From contig CADEFN010000003.1 of the NCBI GenBank assembly GCA_902826615.1, positions 517,133-581,132 of the forward strand: 64,000 nucleotides of DNA, read 5' to 3'. The DNA is from an uncultured Gemmatimonadota bacterium (GTDB lineage: Bacteria > Gemmatimonadota > Gemmatimonadetes > Gemmatimonadales > Gemmatimonadaceae). Under the pieces are notes generated by a model. That model saw only the letters and a list, made by a program, of their open reading frames with translations, was not told the DNA's origin and made no database searches. This document shows positions 52,393 to 60,536 of the stretch, piece by piece. Made by a program: the position numbers and the translations under genes. The first letter of the stretch is position 1. Each line of letters starts with the position of its first letter.

Positions 52393-53394
52393 ATGCCCCA
52401 GCGCAAATCCGGCAAGTTCATCATCGGCGTCGATCTCGGCGGCACGAATATCGTGGTGGGTGCCTTGAGCGAAGATGGGAGCCGTGAGTACGCCATGCGC
52501 TCCGAACCGACGCGCGCGGATCAGGGCGCGGATGCCGTGGTCGATCGGATGGTGCGGATGATCGACACCGTGATTGCCGAGACCTCGGCCGCTGGTGGGG
52601 GCAAACGTGAGGCCTGTCTTGGTGTGGGTGTGGGCGCTCCGGGGCCGCTCGACCGTGAGAACGGCATTGTGCTGACCACGCCGAATCTCGGGTGGACAAA
52701 CTTCCCACTGCGCCAGGTGATTGGTGACCGGGCGGGGTTGCAGGCCACCCTGGACAACGACGCCAACTGCGCCACGTTTGGCGAATGGTGGCTGGGCGCC
52801 GCACGCGGGGCGAAGAATGTGGTGGGGATGACCATCGGCACGGGGATCGGCGGTGGCCTCATTCTCGATGGGCGACTGTACCACGGCTCGTCCGACGTGG
52901 CGGGTGAGATCGGCCACACCACCATCGACGTGACGGGGCGACGCTGCAAGTGCGGCAACTATGGATGTCTCGAAGCGTATGCGTCGGGGCCGTCGATTGC
53001 CGAACGCGCGCGCGAGGCCGCGGTAGGTGAAAACGATTCGCTCCTCTATCAGCTGGTGGATGGCGACCTCACCAAGCTCACCGCCGCGACGGTGTACGAG
53101 GCGGCCCAGCGTGGAGACGACGTGGCGCGCGATGTCGTGCGTGAGACCGCACGTTTCCTGGGCACGGGGCTCGCCAACCTGCTGAACGTGTTCAATCCGG
53201 ATGTGGTCGTCATTGCCGGGGGTGTGACCCAGGCCGGCGACTCGCTGTTCGAGCCGCTCAAGCGTGAGGTGCGACGGCGCGCCTTTGCCGCGGCGGTGAA
53301 TGCCTGCCGCATCGTGCCGGGCACCTTGCCTGGCACGGCGGGGGTGGTCGGTGCGGTGGCCACGTTCAAACAGCAGCAGCTGGGAGCGGTGTAG
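52393..53394 (+). CDS. ROK-family sugar kinase (glucokinase-like)
   Basis: The 333-residue protein is a ROK kinase: ATP phosphate motif IIGVDLGGTNIVVGAL at the N-terminus, catalytic aspartate in DNDANCATFGEW, TIGTGIGGGLILDG, and the zinc-binding motif GHTTIDVTGRRCKCGNYGCLEAYAS with three cysteines and a histidine. It most likely phosphorylates glucose to glucose-6-phosphate. The ATG at 52393 was chosen because the family begins there. It is the first gene of a tightly spaced chain with the PfkB kinase five bases downstream. TAGATT at 52336-52341 may be its -10 element. Confidence 0.92.
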   Translation: MPQRKSGKFIIGVDLGGTNIVVGALSEDGSREYAMRSEPTRADQGADAVVDRMVRMIDTVIAETSAAGGGKREACLGVGVGAPGPLDRENGIVLTTPNLGWTNFPLRQVIGDRAGLQATLDNDANCATFGEWWLGAARGAKNVVGMTIGTGIGGGLILDGRLYHGSSDVAGEIGHTTIDVTGRRCKCGNYGCLEAYASGPSIAERAREAAVGENDSLLYQLVDGDLTKLTAATVYEAAQRGDDVARDVVRETARFLGTGLANLLNVFNPDVVVIAGGVTQAGDSLFEPLKREVRRRAFAAAVNACRIVPGTLPGTAGVVGAVATFKQQQLGAV

Positions 53395-53399
53395 CCCCC

Positions 53400-54374
53400 T
53401 TGCCGCGCCTTGGTGTGATCGGCTCGTTCGTCTGGGACGTGATCCATGGTCGCGACCCGGCGACCGGTCCCGTGGAGGAGTGGGGTGGGATCACCTATTC
53501 CCTGGCGGCCCTCGATGCCGCGCTCGATCCCGGGTGGGAGGTGGTGCCCCTGGTGAAGGTGGGGCGCGACCTGGCGCCCAAGGCGCGTGAGTTTCTGCGG
53601 ACGTTGCGCCGTGTGGCGCCCGATGCCGCCCCGATCGAGGTGGAGCAGCCCAACAACCGCGTGGTCCTGCGCTACGTCTCCGCCGAACGGCGTACGGAAA
53701 CGCTGAGTGGTGGCGTGCCTCCCTGGCACTGGCTTGGCCTCAAACCGCTGCTGCAGGATCTCGATGCCCTGTACGTGAATCTACTGAGCGGCTTCGAGCT
53801 CGATCTCGAAGTGATGCAATTCATCCGTCAGCACTTTCGTGGTCCGGTGTATTGCGACCTGCATTCGATCTTTCTCGCCATTCAGCCGGATGGGTTACGC
53901 ACGTTACGGCCGCTGCCTAACGCGGATGGGTGGCTGCGCTGCGCCGACATCATCCAGGTGAATGAAGACGAGATGTCGATGATGGCGCCCGATCCGATGG
54001 CGCTGGCGGCTACGGCGATGCAATGTGGTGTCGCATCGTTAGTCGTCACGCTGGGGCCGCGCGGCGCCGTGTATGTGAACGCGCCAGGTTTCGAGCGCCT
54101 TGCCGACCTGGCACGTCGCGATGATGCGGCGTTCATGTCGGGTGCGGTGCGCACGGCGCGAATGGCGGCAGAGACCCCGCGTGTCAAGGGGGTTGACGCC
54201 GACCCAACGGGGTGCGGTGATGTGTTTGGCGCCACGCTCTTCTCGCGACTCCTTTGTGGTGCTACGTTTTCCGACGCGTTACACACAGCCCAGGTGGCTG
54301 CAGCGCGCAACGTCGAGTTTCACGGCGCTACTGGCCTCTCGCATCACCTTCGCGGCGAACTGATTCCCCTGTGA
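53400..54374 (+). CDS. PfkB-family carbohydrate kinase
   Basis: The 324-residue protein has the ribokinase-type fold with the C-terminal PfkB signature VDADPTGCGDVFGATLFSRLL (catalytic aspartate and anion hole) and an N-terminal IGSFVWDVIHGRDP. The substrate could be a sugar, sugar phosphate or nucleoside. The start is a TTG five bases after the ROK kinase stop; the stop overlaps the GTG of the ATPase/STAS-like gene. Two sugar kinases in one chain suggest linked carbohydrate metabolism, but the pathway is unknown. Confidence 0.85.
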   Translation: MPRLGVIGSFVWDVIHGRDPATGPVEEWGGITYSLAALDAALDPGWEVVPLVKVGRDLAPKAREFLRTLRRVAPDAAPIEVEQPNNRVVLRYVSAERRTETLSGGVPPWHWLGLKPLLQDLDALYVNLLSGFELDLEVMQFIRQHFRGPVYCDLHSIFLAIQPDGLRTLRPLPNADGWLRCADIIQVNEDEMSMMAPDPMALAATAMQCGVASLVVTLGPRGAVYVNAPGFERLADLARRDDAAFMSGAVRTARMAAETPRVKGVDADPTGCGDVFGATLFSRLLCGATFSDALHTAQVAAARNVEFHGATGLSHHLRGELIPL

Positions 54375-55261
54375 CCTCTGTCATCACTGTTCCGCCTTCG
54401 CTCGACGACCAGACGTTCGAACAGGTCCTCGAGCAGCTGGCACCGCTGAGTGCGGAGCAGAAGGTCCTGCTGGACGCACGGCATTGCCGCTGGGCCTCGC
54501 CGTACGGTCTCACCGCACTGCTCACTTTGGCGCAGACACGTGTCGAGCGCGCCGGCTTCGCCGGGCCGGAGACCGAAGAAACAGCGAGTTACTGGCAGCG
54601 TGCCGGTTTCTACGAGCAGGCCGAAAAACTCTTCGAGATGCATGGCCATGTGCCGCGCCCCCGCGCACTGGGTGGCGAATCGAACGTTCTCCTCGAAGTC
54701 ACACCGGTCGCCAAAAGTGACGACGTCCACGACGTCGTCGAGAAAATCCAGGCCAAGGCACAGAGCATCCTGGTGAACGAGCTGCATCTCGACCCGATGG
54801 CCACGATGCGCTTTGCCATGACGCTCTCGGAAGTTTGTCAGAACATTGTGGAGCATGCGCAGACCGCCGGCTTTGTGGCCGTGCAGACCTATCGCTACCG
54901 GCAGCGGCTCGGGCGCCGGGTGGTGGTGATTGCGGTGTGTGATGCCGGGGTCGGTTTCCGCAAATCGCTGGAAAGCGCGCAGGGCCGCAAACTCAGCGAT
55001 CGCTGGGACGACGGCATGGCGCTCGAAGATGCCCTCGTGCGTGGCGTGAGCCGTTTCCGGGATCCCGGTCGCGGACAGGGCCTCGCCGGTGTACGACGCT
55101 ATGTAGGCAAGTGGGACGGGAAACTCACGATTCGCAGTGGCACCGCGCGGATCGCACTTCTCCCGTCGTGGGACGACGATCTCGCGCTGAAAGAGGGACT
55201 CAGTCCCTTTCCCGGCGCTCAAGTGCAAATCACGATTCCAGAACGGGTTCAAGGACGTTGA
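54371..55261 (+). CDS. STAS-like plus HATPase (anti-sigma-factor-type) protein
   Basis: The 296-residue protein has an N-terminal STAS-like region (about 1-60: LAPLSAEQKVLLDARHCRWASPYGLTALLTL) and a C-terminal GHKL ATPase (from about 140): N box LSEVCQNIVEHAQ, G1 box CDAGVGFRKS, and G2-like RGQGLAGVRRYVGKWDG. This resembles SpoIIAB/RsbW serine kinases, which control partner-switching of sigma factors or other targets. GTG start overlapping the PfkB stop. The next gene codes for a STAS-type protein, a natural partner. Confidence 0.8.
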   Translation: MTSVITVPPSLDDQTFEQVLEQLAPLSAEQKVLLDARHCRWASPYGLTALLTLAQTRVERAGFAGPETEETASYWQRAGFYEQAEKLFEMHGHVPRPRALGGESNVLLEVTPVAKSDDVHDVVEKIQAKAQSILVNELHLDPMATMRFAMTLSEVCQNIVEHAQTAGFVAVQTYRYRQRLGRRVVVIAVCDAGVGFRKSLESAQGRKLSDRWDDGMALEDALVRGVSRFRDPGRGQGLAGVRRYVGKWDGKLTIRSGTARIALLPSWDDDLALKEGLSPFPGAQVQITIPERVQGR

Positions 55262-55818
55262 AATACCACATCGACATCGATGACCGCGCTGACGAACGGC
55301 GCACGGTCTGCGAGTTGTACTCCAATCTTGTCACCCGGCCGACCGGGGCGACGGTGCGGAAAGCCATCGAGGACGCGCTCGCCGACCAGGCCGAGCCGAA
55401 CATGACGGTGATCGACTTCTCGCGGGTTACCCTGCTGGATTTTTCGTGTGCGGATGAGATCGTCGGCAAGCTCCTCGATGCCTACCAGGGCGCCAAGACG
55501 CGTCCACGCACCTATTTCCTCATTCGGGGGGCGCATGGCGCCCATCTCGAAGCCATCGAAACCGTGCTCGAGCGTTACGACGTCGCCGTGATCGTGCAGG
55601 ACGACACCGGAAGCATGTCGCTCATCGGGCGACTGGACGACGGCGCCCGGCGGGTCTGGCAGCTCGTGCGCGAACGCGGGGCAGTGGTGGTGCAGCAGGT
55701 GGAGCAGGAGCTGGGCACCACCATGGCTCAATGCACGGCCGCCCTCGATGAACTTTCCTTGCGCCGCCTCGTCGTGCGTCGTGCCGATGGCTTTGTGGCG
55801 CTCCCGCATGCCTCGTGA
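55258..55818 (+). CDS. STAS/anti-anti-sigma-like protein with C-terminal winged helix
   Basis: The 186-residue protein starts from a TTG overlapping the preceding stop (TTGA). Residues about 25-125 look like a STAS or DUF4325 domain (TVIDFSRVTLLDFSCADEIVGKLLDAYQGAK), with the serine in LDFSCADEI at the position often phosphorylated by an RsbW-type kinase. Residues about 130-186 look like a winged helix (VWQLVRERGAVVVQQVEQELGTTMAQCTAALDELSLRRLVVR). It is likely regulated by the ATPase encoded upstream. A DNA-binding output is possible. Confidence 0.75.
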   Translation: MKYHIDIDDRADERRTVCELYSNLVTRPTGATVRKAIEDALADQAEPNMTVIDFSRVTLLDFSCADEIVGKLLDAYQGAKTRPRTYFLIRGAHGAHLEAIETVLERYDVAVIVQDDTGSMSLIGRLDDGARRVWQLVRERGAVVVQQVEQELGTTMAQCTAALDELSLRRLVVRRADGFVALPHAS

Positions 55819-56084
55819 GCATTCGCACCAATCCCCCGCTCCACGTGGTGGGATTCCTGGCCACCCGCCGCGGCGACCCTGACCGCGGCCCCCAGGTTTC
55901 GCTCCGCGCCACCGACGCAGCGGAGCGCCTGCTCGCGGATGGCGACCTCGTCTATTTAAGTGGCCCACGTCGCCAGGAGCTGGCGGTCCTCAGGATCGAC
56001 GACGCCGTGCCGCGGGGGGGCGTCGTGCTCCGCGACATTGCCGGGGTCGCCGTCTCCGAAATCGTGAGGTTGCACAAGCGGTAG
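55815..56084 (+). CDS. Small double-psi-barrel-like protein, 89 aa
   Basis: The GTG overlaps the preceding stop (GTGA), the third successive overlap in the chain. The product shows the pattern VSLRATDAAERLLADGDLVYLSGPRRQELAVLRI followed by VPRGGVVLRD and VSEIVRLHK, which resembles the double-psi beta-barrel of molybdopterin-dinucleotide-binding and Cdc48 N-terminal domains. There is no signal peptide. No named family is assigned with certainty. Translation appears coupled to the STAS protein, so a shared complex is the working idea. Confidence 0.6.
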   Translation: MSIRTNPPLHVVGFLATRRGDPDRGPQVSLRATDAAERLLADGDLVYLSGPRRQELAVLRIDDAVPRGGVVLRDIAGVAVSEIVRLHKR

Positions 56085-56190
56085 ACCCGCGGCCGAAGAA
56101 GTTACCTTCTCCTCGGTCAAAGTGTCCGACAGGTGAGTGTTCGTCCGCGAAATCATCCGCTGACCCTGTCACCCTGCCCCAGGCCCGTTT

Positions 56191-56886
56191 GTGATCCGCT
56201 TTACCCGCGTTCGCAAAGAGTACCCGCGCACCGGCACCGCGCTGAACGATGTCACGTTCAGCATCGCCAAGGGAGAGTTTGTCTTTCTCACCGGCCCCAG
56301 TGGTGCGGGCAAGAGCTCGATTCTCAAGCTCATCTACATGGATGAACTCCCTACACATGGAGAGGTGTGGGTGAGTGGCACCCGATCCACGGGCGTCAAA
56401 CGCAAGGAGATTTCCCTGCTGCGCCGAAAGCTGGGCGTGGTCTTTCAGGACTTCCGCCTGCTCGAAGATCGCAGCATCGAGGCCAACGTGGCCTTTGCGC
56501 TCGACGTGATTGGCACCCCGGCCGACAAGATCCGCACCAAGGTGAGCCGGCTGCTCACGCAAGTTGGGCTGGCGTCGAAAGCCACCAACCTGCCGCGCGA
56601 ACTCAGTGGTGGTGAACAACAACGGGTGGCTATCGCCCGTGCGCTGGCCAACGACCCCTTTGTGCTGGTCGCCGACGAACCCACTGGCAACCTCGACGAC
56701 CGCGCGACCCGCGGCGTCTTTCAGCTGCTGCGCGAGATCAACACCGCCGGCACCGCGGTGATCATGGCCACGCACAACCTCGACCTGGTCAAGCGACATG
56801 ACTTCCGCGTACTCGAAGTGAACCGGGGGCAGATCGTCTTTGACAGCGCCGACGAAAAGGGTCGTGTTCCGGAGATCACACCGTGA
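56191..56886 (+). CDS. ftsE: Cell-division ABC transporter ATP-binding protein FtsE
   Basis: The 231-residue ATPase has Walker [10 protein letters not shown], the signature [15 protein letters not shown], Walker [13 protein letters not shown] and the H-loop ATHNLD. The start ([22 protein letters not shown]) and position before an FtsX identify FtsE rather than LolD. With FtsX it regulates periplasmic amidases at the division site. GTG start; FtsX overlaps by four bases. It follows the small barrel gene after 106 bases, which hold its promoter. Confidence 0.92.
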   Translation: MIRFTRVRKEYPRTGTALNDVTFSIAKGEFVFLTGPSGAGKSSILKLIYMDELPTHGEVWVSGTRSTGVKRKEISLLRRKLGVVFQDFRLLEDRSIEANVAFALDVIGTPADKIRTKVSRLLTQVGLASKATNLPRELSGGEQQRVAIARALANDPFVLVADEPTGNLDDRATRGVFQLLREINTAGTAVIMATHNLDLVKRHDFRVLEVNRGQIVFDSADEKGRVPEITP

Positions 56887-57734
56887 AACTCGCCCTTCGT
56901 GAAGCAATGATCGGATTCCGGCGCGCCCCCATGCTGAGCGCGCTCTCCATTACCACGATCGCTTTTTCGCTCTTTGCCTTTGGTCTCTTCTCCCTGGTGG
57001 CGCTGAACCTGCGCGAAGCGCTGCGTCAGGTGGAGTCCCGCGTGGAAATCCGCGCCTTTCTTGCCGACGACGCGTCGGTGGAGTCGATCGCCGACGCCAT
57101 GAAGGTCATCGGTGACTACGCCGAGGTGGCGCGTGTGGAGTATGTCACGCAGGAGCAGGCGCTGGAGCGCGCGCGCACCGAGCTGAAGGAGTTCAGCGAC
57201 GTGTTCGAGGCCGGCTTTCTCCCGGCCTCGGTGGACGTACGGCTGCGCGAAGGCTTCCGCTCCCCCGAGCAGGTGGCCGATGTGGCACAACGGATCCGCA
57301 CATTCGCGTTTGTCGATGACGTGCGTTTCGGGGCTGAGTGGATCCAGAAGCTCTACACCATCCGCAACGTGGCCACCGCAGCGGGAATCATCCTCGGGCT
57401 CGTCTTTGCCGGGGTGGCCATCATCATCATCAGTGCGACCATTCGGATGGCGGTCATGGCGCGTGCGCGCGAGATCTCGATCATGCGACTCGTTGGCGCC
57501 ACCGACGGCTTCATCCGGCAACCCTTCCTGATCGAGGGTTTCGTCAAGGGAATCATGGGCGGGGTCCTCGCACTCGGCCTCACCTGGTTCGCCAGCCTTG
57601 TCATCAGCAAATACTTCGTTCAGACCACCTTCTTCGAGACGCGCTTCACGCTGCTGGGGCTCCTCGGAGGCGCAGTGATCGGTGTCCTGGGGAGTGCACT
57701 CTCGGTGGGCCGCCAGATCCGGAAGGTCACGTGA
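56883..57734 (+). CDS. ftsX: Cell-division protein FtsX
   Basis: The 283-residue membrane protein has the FtsX layout: a first helix (MLSALSITTIAFSLFAFGLFSLVALN), an extracytoplasmic loop (about 45-150, VESRVEIRAFLADDASVESI), and three C-terminal helices (AAGIILGLVFAGVAIIIISATIRM onward, with the cytoplasmic REISIMRLVGATDGFIRQPFLIEG). The loop binds the periplasmic amidase activator. The start and stop overlap those of ftsE and the EnvC-like gene. Confidence 0.93.
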   Translation: MKLALREAMIGFRRAPMLSALSITTIAFSLFAFGLFSLVALNLREALRQVESRVEIRAFLADDASVESIADAMKVIGDYAEVARVEYVTQEQALERARTELKEFSDVFEAGFLPASVDVRLREGFRSPEQVADVAQRIRTFAFVDDVRFGAEWIQKLYTIRNVATAAGIILGLVFAGVAIIIISATIRMAVMARAREISIMRLVGATDGFIRQPFLIEGFVKGIMGGVLALGLTWFASLVISKYFVQTTFFETRFTLLGLLGGAVIGVLGSALSVGRQIRKVT

Positions 57735-58918
57735 CGAGGGCGTGCCTCCGTTGGTTGATGGGGTGGTGTGTCCTGGCGATGCCGCTCGCCGGGGCGCTGC
57801 ACGCCCAGACAGCGGAGCAGCGACTGCGTCAGCAGCAGAATGAACTCGAGTCGATCCGGCGCGAGCGCTCCGATCTCCAGAAGCGGCTGGATGAGCTGCA
57901 GGGGCGTGCGCACGACCTGAGCGAAGAGGCCACCAACCTGCGGCGTCAGGCCGATGCGACCGCCCGACTCGTCAGGCAGCTCGATGTACAGCTGACGGAG
58001 ATCAATCGCGACGTAGCCAGCTCCGAGGAAACGCTGCAGAAGGCCGAGCAGGAAGTGACGCGCAAACGCGCCTCACTTCGGCAGCGGCTGGTGGACATCT
58101 ACAAGCGCGGGCCGATGTACACCACGGAAGCGCTCCTGTCGGCGCGCACCTTTGGCGATCTGGTGGGACGATACAAGTACCTGCATGAGCTCACCCTGCA
58201 TGACAAGAGTGTGGTCGCGCAGGTGGAGCATCTGTACGATGAAATCGAGGAACAACGCACGCTGCTGGTGCGCCTCCAGACCGAGATCGAGCGCAATCGG
58301 CAGGAAAAGGCGGAGGAAGAGTCGCGGCTGCGCTCCATGCAGGGGCAGCGGCAACAGAGTCTCAAGGTGGTGCAGCAGACCGAGCAGCAGGTGCGGGATC
58401 GTCTGGCGCGCATCCAGCGTGACGAGCAGCGGCTCTCTTCGCTGCTGGCGACCATGGAAGACACACGCAAACGCGCCGATGCAGCCCGGCCTGGCGGCGT
58501 GTCGGGAAGCACGCTGAAGACCACCGACTTCGGCCGACTCGACTGGCCGGTGGATGGCGACATCCTGTACAGCTTTGGCCGGGTGATCAACCCGAACAAC
58601 ACCACGATCCGCTGGAACGGTGTAGGCATTGGTGCGCCGTCGGGCACGGCCGTGAAAAGTGTCGCCGCCGGTGAGGTGACCTACGTGCGACCGATCGGGA
58701 CGTATGGGCTGACGATCATCATCCAGCATGGCGGTGGTGACTACTCGGTGTACGGATCGCTCAGCCGGGCCGATATGCGCGAGGGTCAGCAGGTGACGAA
58801 GGGCCAGGTGATCGGGGCCGTGGGCAGTGCCGATCCGGACATGCCCCCACACCTCCATCTCGAGATACGGCCGAAGGGGCGCGCCGTCGATCCACTCTCC
58901 TGGCTGAGACGTCAATAG
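57731..58918 (+). CDS. envC: EnvC-like murein hydrolase activator (degenerate LytM domain)
   Basis: The 395-residue protein has a signal peptide (LRWLMGWCVLAMPLAGALHAQ), a long coiled coil (about 25-260) and a C-terminal LytM/M23 domain. Two zinc-ligand positions are lost: where active enzymes have HxGxD-like sequence this one has RWNGVGIGAP, while the last motif PHLHLEIRP is kept. That is the pattern of EnvC, which is not itself a peptidase but activates amidases under FtsEX control. GTG start overlapping the ftsX stop confirms the link. Confidence 0.88.
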   Translation: MTRACLRWLMGWCVLAMPLAGALHAQTAEQRLRQQQNELESIRRERSDLQKRLDELQGRAHDLSEEATNLRRQADATARLVRQLDVQLTEINRDVASSEETLQKAEQEVTRKRASLRQRLVDIYKRGPMYTTEALLSARTFGDLVGRYKYLHELTLHDKSVVAQVEHLYDEIEEQRTLLVRLQTEIERNRQEKAEEESRLRSMQGQRQQSLKVVQQTEQQVRDRLARIQRDEQRLSSLLATMEDTRKRADAARPGGVSGSTLKTTDFGRLDWPVDGDILYSFGRVINPNNTTIRWNGVGIGAPSGTAVKSVAAGEVTYVRPIGTYGLTIIIQHGGGDYSVYGSLSRADMREGQQVTKGQVIGAVGSADPDMPPHLHLEIRPKGRAVDPLSWLRRQ

Positions 58919-59007
58919 GCGTCTCGTGACCCGCTGAGGGCGCGGGGACGGTGCCATGCGCGCCGCGTCCGCGTTATCCTGCCTGTTGTTGTGACCAACC
59001 AGGCCTG

Positions 59008-59853
59008 ATGCTTCTCGGTGCGCACACTTCGACGGCGGGTGGAGTTTCGAGTGCCCTGCCCCGTGCCGGGGCCGTTGGCGCCACGGCCATGCAGATCTTC
59101 ACCAAGACGGCCAACCAGTGGCGCGAGCCGGCCATTGAGCCGGAGGAGCGCGCGGCCTTCCAGCGCGGCGTTGCCGAGTCGTCGTTAGGCTTCACCAACG
59201 CGCACGACTCCTACCTCATCAATCTCGCCTCCCCCGATCCGGTACTCTGGACGCGGTCACTCATTTCCTTCACGAGTGAGCTGCGCAGGTCAGAAGCCAT
59301 TGGGCTGCACGCCGTGGTGTCGCACCCCGGGAACTACATGGACGATCGGGCCAGCGGTATCGCCCGGAACGCCGCCGCCATCACACTCGCGCTCGAAGCC
59401 GCACCCGGTCGCACACGCCTCTTCATGGAGATGACCGCCGGCAGCGGCACGGTCATCGGCTCGACCTTCGAAGAGATGGCGCTCCTCATTGGCGCCCTGC
59501 CGGCAACGGTGCAGTCGCGTGTTGGGGTGTGTGTGGATACGGCGCACATCTTCGCGGCCGGCTACGACCTGGTGAATGACTACGACGACGTCTGGCTGCG
59601 GTTTGGTGACACCCTCGGTTTCGAACGCCTCGGGATGTTGCACCTCAACGACTCGAAGGTCCCGTTAGGCTCCCGCAAGGACCGGCACGAACTCATCGGC
59701 CAGGGCGCCATTGGGGCCGGAGCCTTTCGCCGGATCATGACCGATCCGCGGCTGGCCGACGTCCCGAAAGTCATCGAAACACCCAAGGGCGACGACGAGG
59801 TGACCAACGACCGGCGTATGCTCGCCTTGTTGCGTCGCTTCGCCAAGGGCTAA
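59008..59853 (+). CDS. nfo: Endonuclease IV (AP endonuclease)
   Basis: The 281-residue protein begins LLGAHTSTAGGVSSALPRAGAVGATAMQIFTKTANQWREP, the endonuclease IV start, with later motifs SHPGNYM, GVCVDTAHIFAAGYD, MLHLNDSKVPLGSRKDRHELIGQGAIG and VIETPKG, which carry the trinuclear zinc ligands. It cuts DNA at abasic sites in base-excision repair. The ATG at 59008 was chosen by family start; no ribosome site is obvious. Confidence 0.95.
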   Translation: MLLGAHTSTAGGVSSALPRAGAVGATAMQIFTKTANQWREPAIEPEERAAFQRGVAESSLGFTNAHDSYLINLASPDPVLWTRSLISFTSELRRSEAIGLHAVVSHPGNYMDDRASGIARNAAAITLALEAAPGRTRLFMEMTAGSGTVIGSTFEEMALLIGALPATVQSRVGVCVDTAHIFAAGYDLVNDYDDVWLRFGDTLGFERLGMLHLNDSKVPLGSRKDRHELIGQGAIGAGAFRRIMTDPRLADVPKVIETPKGDDEVTNDRRMLALLRRFAKG

Positions 59854-59862
59854 GTTGGGCGC

Positions 59863-60504
59863 ATGGCACCGACCCGCCGTCCCCTGATCACCGAACGCGA
59901 TGTGCGGCGCGCCGCCAGCGCGGGCCTTCGGGTGCTCGACACCAAAGGCGCCGTGGTGACGCCGAGTGCCCGCGACGCCGCGGCGGCACTGGGTGTGTCG
60001 CTGGCGGCCGCAGCCGCCTCGGCGCCCGTCGCAGCCCCGGCTCAGGCGTCTCCGAGCGCCCACGTGGTGGTTGGGGCGGATCACGGCGGCGTGGCCATGA
60101 AGGATGCCATCCTGACCCACCTGCGAAGTGCCGGCCACACGGTCACTGATGTCGGCACCTTTGGAAGTGACGCCGTCGACTACCCCGACTTCGCCGTTGC
60201 GGTCGCACACGCGGTACGAGACGCCAAGGCCACCTTTGGCATCATGGTGGACGGCGCCGGGGTTGGCAGCTGCATGGCCTGCAACAAGGTGCCAGGTGTG
60301 CGAGCCGCCATGTGTTACGACGTCACGACCGCGAGCAACGCCAGAGAACACAACAACGCCAATGTGCTCACACTCGGCGGCACACTTATCGGGCAGCGTC
60401 TGGCGCTGGAAATTGTGAACACTTTTCTGCGGACGCCGTTTGGCGGTGGCCGCCACCAGAAACGCGTGGACAAAATCGACGCGCTCCTCACGGGCAAAGC
60501 CTGA
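59863..60504 (+). CDS. rpiB: Ribose-5-phosphate isomerase B with extra N-terminal domain
   Basis: The C-terminal part (about 65-213) is a full RpiB: VVVGADHGGVAMKDAI, DYPDFAVAVAHAVRD, and the phosphate and sugar site GAGVGSCMACNKVPGVRAAMCYDVTTASNAREHNNANVLTLGG. It interconverts ribose-5- and ribulose-5-phosphate. The first about 45 residues (LITERDVRRAASAGLRVLDTKGAVVTPSARDAAAALG) are not part of RpiB and resemble the TPSAR region of EutT/PduO-type N-terminal domains; an alanine-rich linker follows. The start lies nine bases after the nfo stop. Confidence 0.9.
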   Translation: MAPTRRPLITERDVRRAASAGLRVLDTKGAVVTPSARDAAAALGVSLAAAAASAPVAAPAQASPSAHVVVGADHGGVAMKDAILTHLRSAGHTVTDVGTFGSDAVDYPDFAVAVAHAVRDAKATFGIMVDGAGVGSCMACNKVPGVRAAMCYDVTTASNAREHNNANVLTLGGTLIGQRLALEIVNTFLRTPFGGGRHQKRVDKIDALLTGKA

Positions 60505-60536
60505 AACACCGGCTGGCCCACCTCCACACGCTCCCC

